Origin: Rhynchopus euleeides
Lineage: Eukaryota > Euglenozoa > Diplonemea > Diplonemida > Diplonemidae
Assembly: GCA_963210315.1 (NCBI GenBank)
Contig: OY723257.1
Span: 1 to 64,000 of the forward strand
Direction of reading: 5' to 3'
Length of the DNA: 64,000 bases
Each line of letters starts with the position of its first letter. Within the stretch, counting starts at the first letter, position 1. The notes beneath the pieces are model-generated. The model had not been told where the DNA came from and searched no databases. It saw only the letters and a program-made list of their open reading frames with translations. Positions 59,559-64,000 of this stretch are shown one piece after another. Made by a program: the position numbers and the translations under genes.

Positions 59559-60344
59559 TCAGGGGGCCGTAGACGTATTGCAAGGCAAGCCATTCTTTTG
59601 CACCGCTGCAAGATGGAATTCGCGATCGGCCTTCAGGGAGTCGTCGACGTATTCCAAGGCAGAGCCATTCTTTTGCACTGCTGCGAGACACAGCTCACGA
59701 TCGGCCTTCAGGGAGTTGTCGACGTAATCCAAGGCAAATCCATTCGTGAGGACGGCTGCGAGGCACAGCTCACGATCGGCCTTCAGGGAGCCGTCGACGT
59801 ACTGCAAGGTAAAGGCATTCGCTTGCACCACTGCGAGATTGAATTCGCGATCGGCCTTCAGGGAGTCGTCAACATATTGCAAGGCGTAGGCAGCCGTTTG
59901 CACTGCTGCGAGACACAACTCACGATCGGCCTTCAGGGAGTCGTCGACGTATTCCAAGGCAGCGCCATTCGCTTCCACTGCTGCAATATTGAATTCGCGA
60001 TCGGCCTTCAGGGAGCCGTCGACGTACTGCAAGGTAAAGGCATTCGCTTGCACCACTGCGAGATTGAATTCGCGATCGGCCTTCAGGGAGTCGTCAACAT
60101 ATTGCAAGGCGTAGGCAGCCGTTTGCACTGCTGTGAGACACAACTCACGATCGGCCTTCAGGGAGTCGTCGACGTATTGCAAGGCAAAGCCATTCTTTTG
60201 CACTGCTGCGAGACACAGCTCACGATCGGCCTTCAGGGAGTCGTCGATGCAATCCAAGGCAAAGGCATTCGTGAGGACGGCTGCGAGACACAGCTCACGA
60301 TCGGCCTTCAGGGAGTCGTCGCCGAATTTCAAGTACACACTCAT
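59559..60344 (-). pseudogene. DUF4116-like 25-residue repeat ORF fused to LSU rDNA, 3' end frameshifted
   Basis: An open frame of 261 codons with ten 25-residue repeats of the form DDSLKADRELCLAAVQTNGFALQYV, matching DUF4116-type repeats known from protists and some bacteria (function unknown). The start ATG and codons for M-S-V-Y lie inside conserved LSU rRNA sequence (ATGAGTGTGTA); repeat sequence begins right after, at 60333. In the tenth repeat one T is missing (GGCTTGCC for GGCTTTGCC), which shifts the frame into CNTSTAP and a stop; the repeat continues in another frame up to LKGDRDLV and a stop. Repeats 3-4 and 6-7 are near-identical, showing block duplication. It is probably a fragment of a larger gene joined to rDNA, not a complete gene. 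Confidence 0.7.
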
Positions 60345-61632
60345 TATCGGATGCCGACTTCCATGGCCACCGTCCTGCTGTCTAGATGAACCTACACCCT
60401 TTGTGGGATCTGATGAGCGACCACTCGGGCACCTTAAGTCAGCTCTCGGTTCATCCCGCGTCGCCAGTCCTGCTTACCAGAAGTGGCCCACTTGAAACCA
60501 GGATTCTACGTCAGGGTACAAGTAAGTTACCCCGAGCTCACGCCCATTTAAAGTTTGAGAATAGGTCGAGGAAGCGGTATCCCCAATGCCTCCAATCATT
60601 CGCTTTACCTGGCGTAACTCCTTTTTTGGTTCCAGCTATCCTGAGGGAAACTTCGGAGTGAACCAGCTACTAGATGGTTCGATGGGTCTTTCGCCCCTAT
60701 ACCCAGCTTGGACGAGCGATTTGCACGTCAACACCGCAACGGCCCTCCACCAGGGTTTCCCCCGGCTTCGGCCTATCCAGGCATAGTTCACCATCTTTCG
60801 GGTCCCAACAAGTGTACTTTACCTCAAATCCCTTTCCAGTAAATCAGGATCGGGCTGTGCTGCGTCCTCAAGGATTGGCACATCTCCCTTTCAGTGCGGC
60901 TTGTGGGTTTGACACCCTAAGCCTCGCACACGTGTTAGACTCCTTGGTCCGTGTTTCAAGACGGGTAGTATAAGGTCGCTGTGTCTAGTGCCTGCCCTAC
61001 GTAAACTTATCTGCGGCACACACGTCAGACAAAGGTGACAACCCGAAGGAGCCGACACTTAATCTGAACGTATATACAACAGACTTCGCGCCTCAGACAG
61101 ATACGTATCCTCAGCAGTCTGCCTTTCACCAGTGCAACGCACAAGCAAGGTAGGTGCCACGAATACGACTAGACGTCCTACTACCAAGTTAGGCAGCAGG
61201 TTTGAACGGGCCTTATACTCTTATCACTCATCGGTTTCAGGGACTTTTAACTCTCTTTTCAAAGTTCTTTTCATCTTTCCATCACTGTACTTGTTCGCTA
61301 TCGGTCTCCGGGAGATATTTAGCCTTAGCAGAGGGATACCTGCCGATTAGCTCAGCATTCCCAAACTGAGCGACTCTTGCAAACAGTGAAGCACCCACGC
61401 GTTAGAAGGAAGGACGGGACTCTCACCCTCTGTGGCGCTCCATTCCAGAAGACTTACTCCTCCAACGTATGGCCCCCACCGCCGCTTGCACCACATGCCG
61501 ACACAAGTGCCGGTTCAGGCTTGGGCTCTGCCCTGTTCACTCGCCGTTACTAGGAGCATCGCTGTTGCTTTCTTTTCCTGCGCTGAGTGATATGCTTAAG
61601 TTCAGCGCGTAGATCTGCAACCGCTGAGGTCG
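60334..61632 (-). rRNA. LSU (28S-type) rRNA, 5' part only, interrupted
   Basis: The minus strand starts near CGACCTCAGCGG and the conserved CGCTGAACTTAAGCATATCA at about 61600. It proceeds through conserved core segments to GGTAAGCAGGACTGGCGACG, CAGCAGGACGGTGGCCATGG, GAAGTCGGCATCCG and GAGTGTGTA. LSU similarity stops at 60334, about 1.3 kb into a gene normally over 3 kb, where the DUF4116-like repeats begin. Either the copy is truncated or interrupted, or the LSU is fragmented in this organism. Confidence 0.9.
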
Positions 61633-61796
61633 TTAGGAAAAAGCGCGACCTGATGAGTCAGCCGTAAGACGAATCCCACGAGACCGACTCATTGAGTCGC
61701 TCCTAAGCTTGCGCCTTAACTTGTTAGGAGTGACTCAGATGTGTCCCACCTGAACCTTTGCCTTAGAATACGAGGTTTTCCGGCTATGAAATTTGT
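61633..61796 (-). other. ITS2
   Basis: Spacer between 5.8S and LSU, bounded by homology at each end; limits are accurate to about 10 nt. Confidence 0.75.
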
Positions 61797-61957
61797 AAGC
61801 GACACTCAACAGCTGCTGGGCACAGGCGAACCTGGCCCGCAAATGCGTTCGACGACCTGATGAGTCTCATGCTTCTGCAATTCCCATTGAATATCGCGTC
61901 TAGCTGCGGTCTTCATCGATCCCAGAGCCAAGACATCCACCGATAAGTGCAGTTGTT
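61797..61957 (-). rRNA. 5.8S rRNA
   Basis: Contains the conserved order CGGTGGATGTCTTGGCTC, GATGAAGACCGCAGC, GAATTGCAGAAGCATG, TCGAACGCATTTGCGG and a GAGTGTCGC end. Ends are estimated by homology. Confidence 0.88.
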
Positions 61958-62085
61958 GTCACCCGCCTGCAGTACCCTAGAGCACTACAGGTGAGGACGC
62001 CAAAAGCAGATGCTTTGGGAAAGATTTTTGCCTTACTAAGACCTTGATCAGACTGGCCTCCGAGAAGGACCAGTACCGACTTTGG
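61958..62085 (-). other. ITS1
   Basis: Short spacer between the 18S 3' end (GGATCATTA) and 5.8S. Confidence 0.75.
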
Positions 62086-62779
62086 TAATGATCCTGCTGC
62101 AGGTTCACCTACAGCAACCTTGTTACGACTTTTGCTTCCTCTAGCTGAAAAATATTGCTTGGGTTCGGAACGCAACAATTGGAAATCCAAGAGTCGCAAC
62201 CTCCCCCAAGCTCTATCCTACAGCCAATCGGTAGCAACGACGGGCGGTGTGTACAAATGGCAGGGACGTAATCAGTGCAAGCTGATGACTTGCGCCTACT
62301 AGGCATTCCTCATTCAAGGAGAATAATTGCAATCATCGATCCTCATCACGACGCAAGTTCAAAAGATTTCCCTTCCTCTTCAAGATAGGTTGCCGAAAGG
62401 CAATCAGACTCGTTGAATGCGTCAGTGTAGTGCGCGTGCAGCCTAGGACATTTAGGAGCATCACAGACCTGCTATTGGCTCGCTCTTCCGCGTGCTATAG
62501 ACGCACGCAGTCCCCTTAAGAAGTGGATTCCTTGTTTCAAGTAAGGTCTAGGACCAGACTTGCCTTGCGGACAACAGGCTCACCTATTTAAGGGTCGAGA
62601 TCTCGTTCGTTAACGGAATCAACCAGACAAATCACTCCACCAACCAGGAGCGGCCATGCACCACCACACAATGGATCGAGAAAGAGCTCTCAATCTGTCA
62701 ATCCTTACATTGTCCTGACCTAGTAAAATTCCCCGTGTTGAGTCAAATTAAGCCGCATACTCCACGCCTGGTGGTGTCA

Positions 62780-62812
<33 letters not shown>

Positions 62813-63215
62813 ATGTACTCCCCCCTGAACCCATAATCTTTGATTTCTCGTTTCAAGGGTAGTGCCGTAGGGGCCATAGTGGTGCACCCTTCGATCCTGA
62901 GACGGCATCGTTTACAGTCGTGGACTACGACGGTATCTGATCATCTTCGATCCCCACACTCTCGTTCTTGATTAATGAAGACATTCTTGTCGAATGCTTT
63001 CGCAGAAGTTCGTCTTCCCGCGATCTAAGAATTTCACCTCTGACGTGGGAGTACGTACGACCCCGGCAGTCCCTATTGATCCCGCTGAACCGCGGTCTTA
63101 CTTGAATCCGAAGATACGAGAAAGAATCCAACGGCTCGAATTACTCCTTCTCGGGCTGAAAACCAACAAAATAGAACCGAGAGGATCGATCCCTTGTTAT
63201 TCCATGCTTTGGAGG
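62086..63215 (-). rRNA. SSU (18S) rRNA, 3' part only
   Basis: The 3' end GTAGGTGAACCTGCAGCAGG, ATCATTA is at 62086. Upstream come TTGTACACACCGCCCGTCG, the 1200-region GGCTTAATTTGACTCAACAC, AACTTAAAGGAATTGACGG, the GATCAGATACCGTCGTAGTC block, TCAGAGGTGAAATTCTTAGA, and AAAGCATGGAATAAC. Similarity to 18S stops near 63215, so roughly the first 800-900 nt are missing. Some segments differ from common eukaryotic consensus, with an expanded region around 63080-63180. Confidence 0.9.
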
Positions 63216-64000
63216 ATCCTTGAAATCGGTAGTGGACAGTAGCGGACAGTAGCGGACAGGGCGGACATTTCCTTGTGGAAAAAGTGCCCGAAAAAAAAAA
63301 TTCGAAAAGGTCCCCCTTACAGAATTAGCCTTTTTTCAAAAAATCGGAAAATTTCGGACCGCAATTTGTACCCAAGAAAGTGCCGAATTTTCGGACTTGG
63401 TCCGATTTGAACGATTTCCGTGCCTCTTGCAACCCCCATGAGGGGGGGGGCTGCTGTTTCGGGTTCTTCCGGTGGTACATGCTGGGGTGTCAGGACAGGG
63501 AATCCTGCTCGCTGTACCCGGTGATCCCTGACGCAGCCAGGAAGTGGAGAGCCTTGGAACCCTGGTTGAGGCCTGTAACACCCGGCCTTCCTGCCACTTG
63601 TGGCATTGTGGAGTGGAGGTGGATATGGAGAAGGTTCTCTCTCCGTCCGGTCGAGCACAACCGTCCTCTCCAGCCAGGGGTCATCTACTTTCCAAACAAG
63701 GGCCAGGAACATGCTCAAACAAACCAATTGATCAGAAAATCTGGCTTGCCGTGGAATCATTGAGCATTGGGGAGTGGTTTGCCCCCTTGCTGCGTATGAC
63801 ATGTCCATTTTTGACGATTTTTGGGCAGAATTTGGTGCGTGGGACCTTTCGATTTTCATGTTTTTTTTCGGAATTTCGTGGGGACCGGTACCCCATTTGA
63901 GGGCCAAAAATCTCATTTCCGAGGCCTGGGAATGGTCGCAGTGGCCTCAGATGTCCAAAAACGTTCAATTGACCTCTCCTCGAAAAAAAAATCGAAAGGT
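63216..64000. other. Flank of the truncated 18S: short tandem words and AT-rich DNA
   Basis: Begins with TAGCGGACAG repeated two to three times (about 63230-63265), then poly-A/T-rich sequence with TTCGAAAA and GGTCCGATTTG words reminiscent of the satellite and degenerate repeats on the left. No gene seen. Confidence 0.5.

Overview
The window looks like nuclear DNA of a GC-rich, repeat-rich unicellular eukaryote. Three things show this: an 18S-ITS1-5.8S-ITS2-LSU ribosomal segment at the right end, GT-AG introns, and eukaryotic protein types (WD40, ubiquitin-like, 7TM, alpha-solenoid). The taxon is not settled. All recognisable host genes and the rRNA lie on the minus strand, and most start codons sit just downstream of a pyrimidine/CA-rich stretch ending in CAG. 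This resembles the unidirectional, trans-spliced gene clusters of Euglenozoa, but I saw no spliced-leader gene.

Left third (1-19.8 kb): a 570-bp satellite in about 16.9 seemingly identical copies (1-9629); two minus-strand genes with zinc-finger-like clusters, the first a membrane protein carrying a Helitron-N-like cysteine motif and a Q29 tract; then two large arrays of the octamer GCGGGTTT (about 489 and 133 units). Between the arrays are degenerate AT-rich repeats and a 55-bp perfect inverted repeat.

Middle (19.8-37.3 kb): minus-strand genes for a signal-peptide 7TM protein with a C-terminal ubiquitin-like domain, a two-exon 933-residue conserved-looking protein, two paralogous ubiquitin-like/WD40 proteins, a secreted cysteine-rich single-pass protein, and two low-complexity acidic proteins. 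One transposon nested inside another lies between the cysteine-rich gene and the second WD40 gene. A long-armed foldback element lies upstream of the second WD40 gene.

37.8-46.7 kb (plus strand): one very large retrotransposon ORF (2662 codons) with an OTU cysteine protease, zinc fingers, reverse transcriptase, a CCHC plus restriction-like endonuclease, a degenerate OTU-like domain, a second intact OTU and two further zinc clusters. A 46-A tail ends the element. It is the only plus-strand gene I accept.

Right third (47.1-64 kb, minus): an 1895-residue alpha-solenoid protein with a probable mitochondrial presequence; a DNA transposon with a 9-bp target duplication; a six-exon purF gene of the type seen in Bacteroidota; and a partial rDNA unit. 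The LSU gene breaks at 60334 directly into a DUF4116-like 25-residue repeat ORF whose start codon lies in rRNA sequence, and the 18S gene is cut at its 5' side. There is no operon-like functional logic; the window is mainly a gene-poor, repeat- and transposon-rich chromosomal region with scattered genes.
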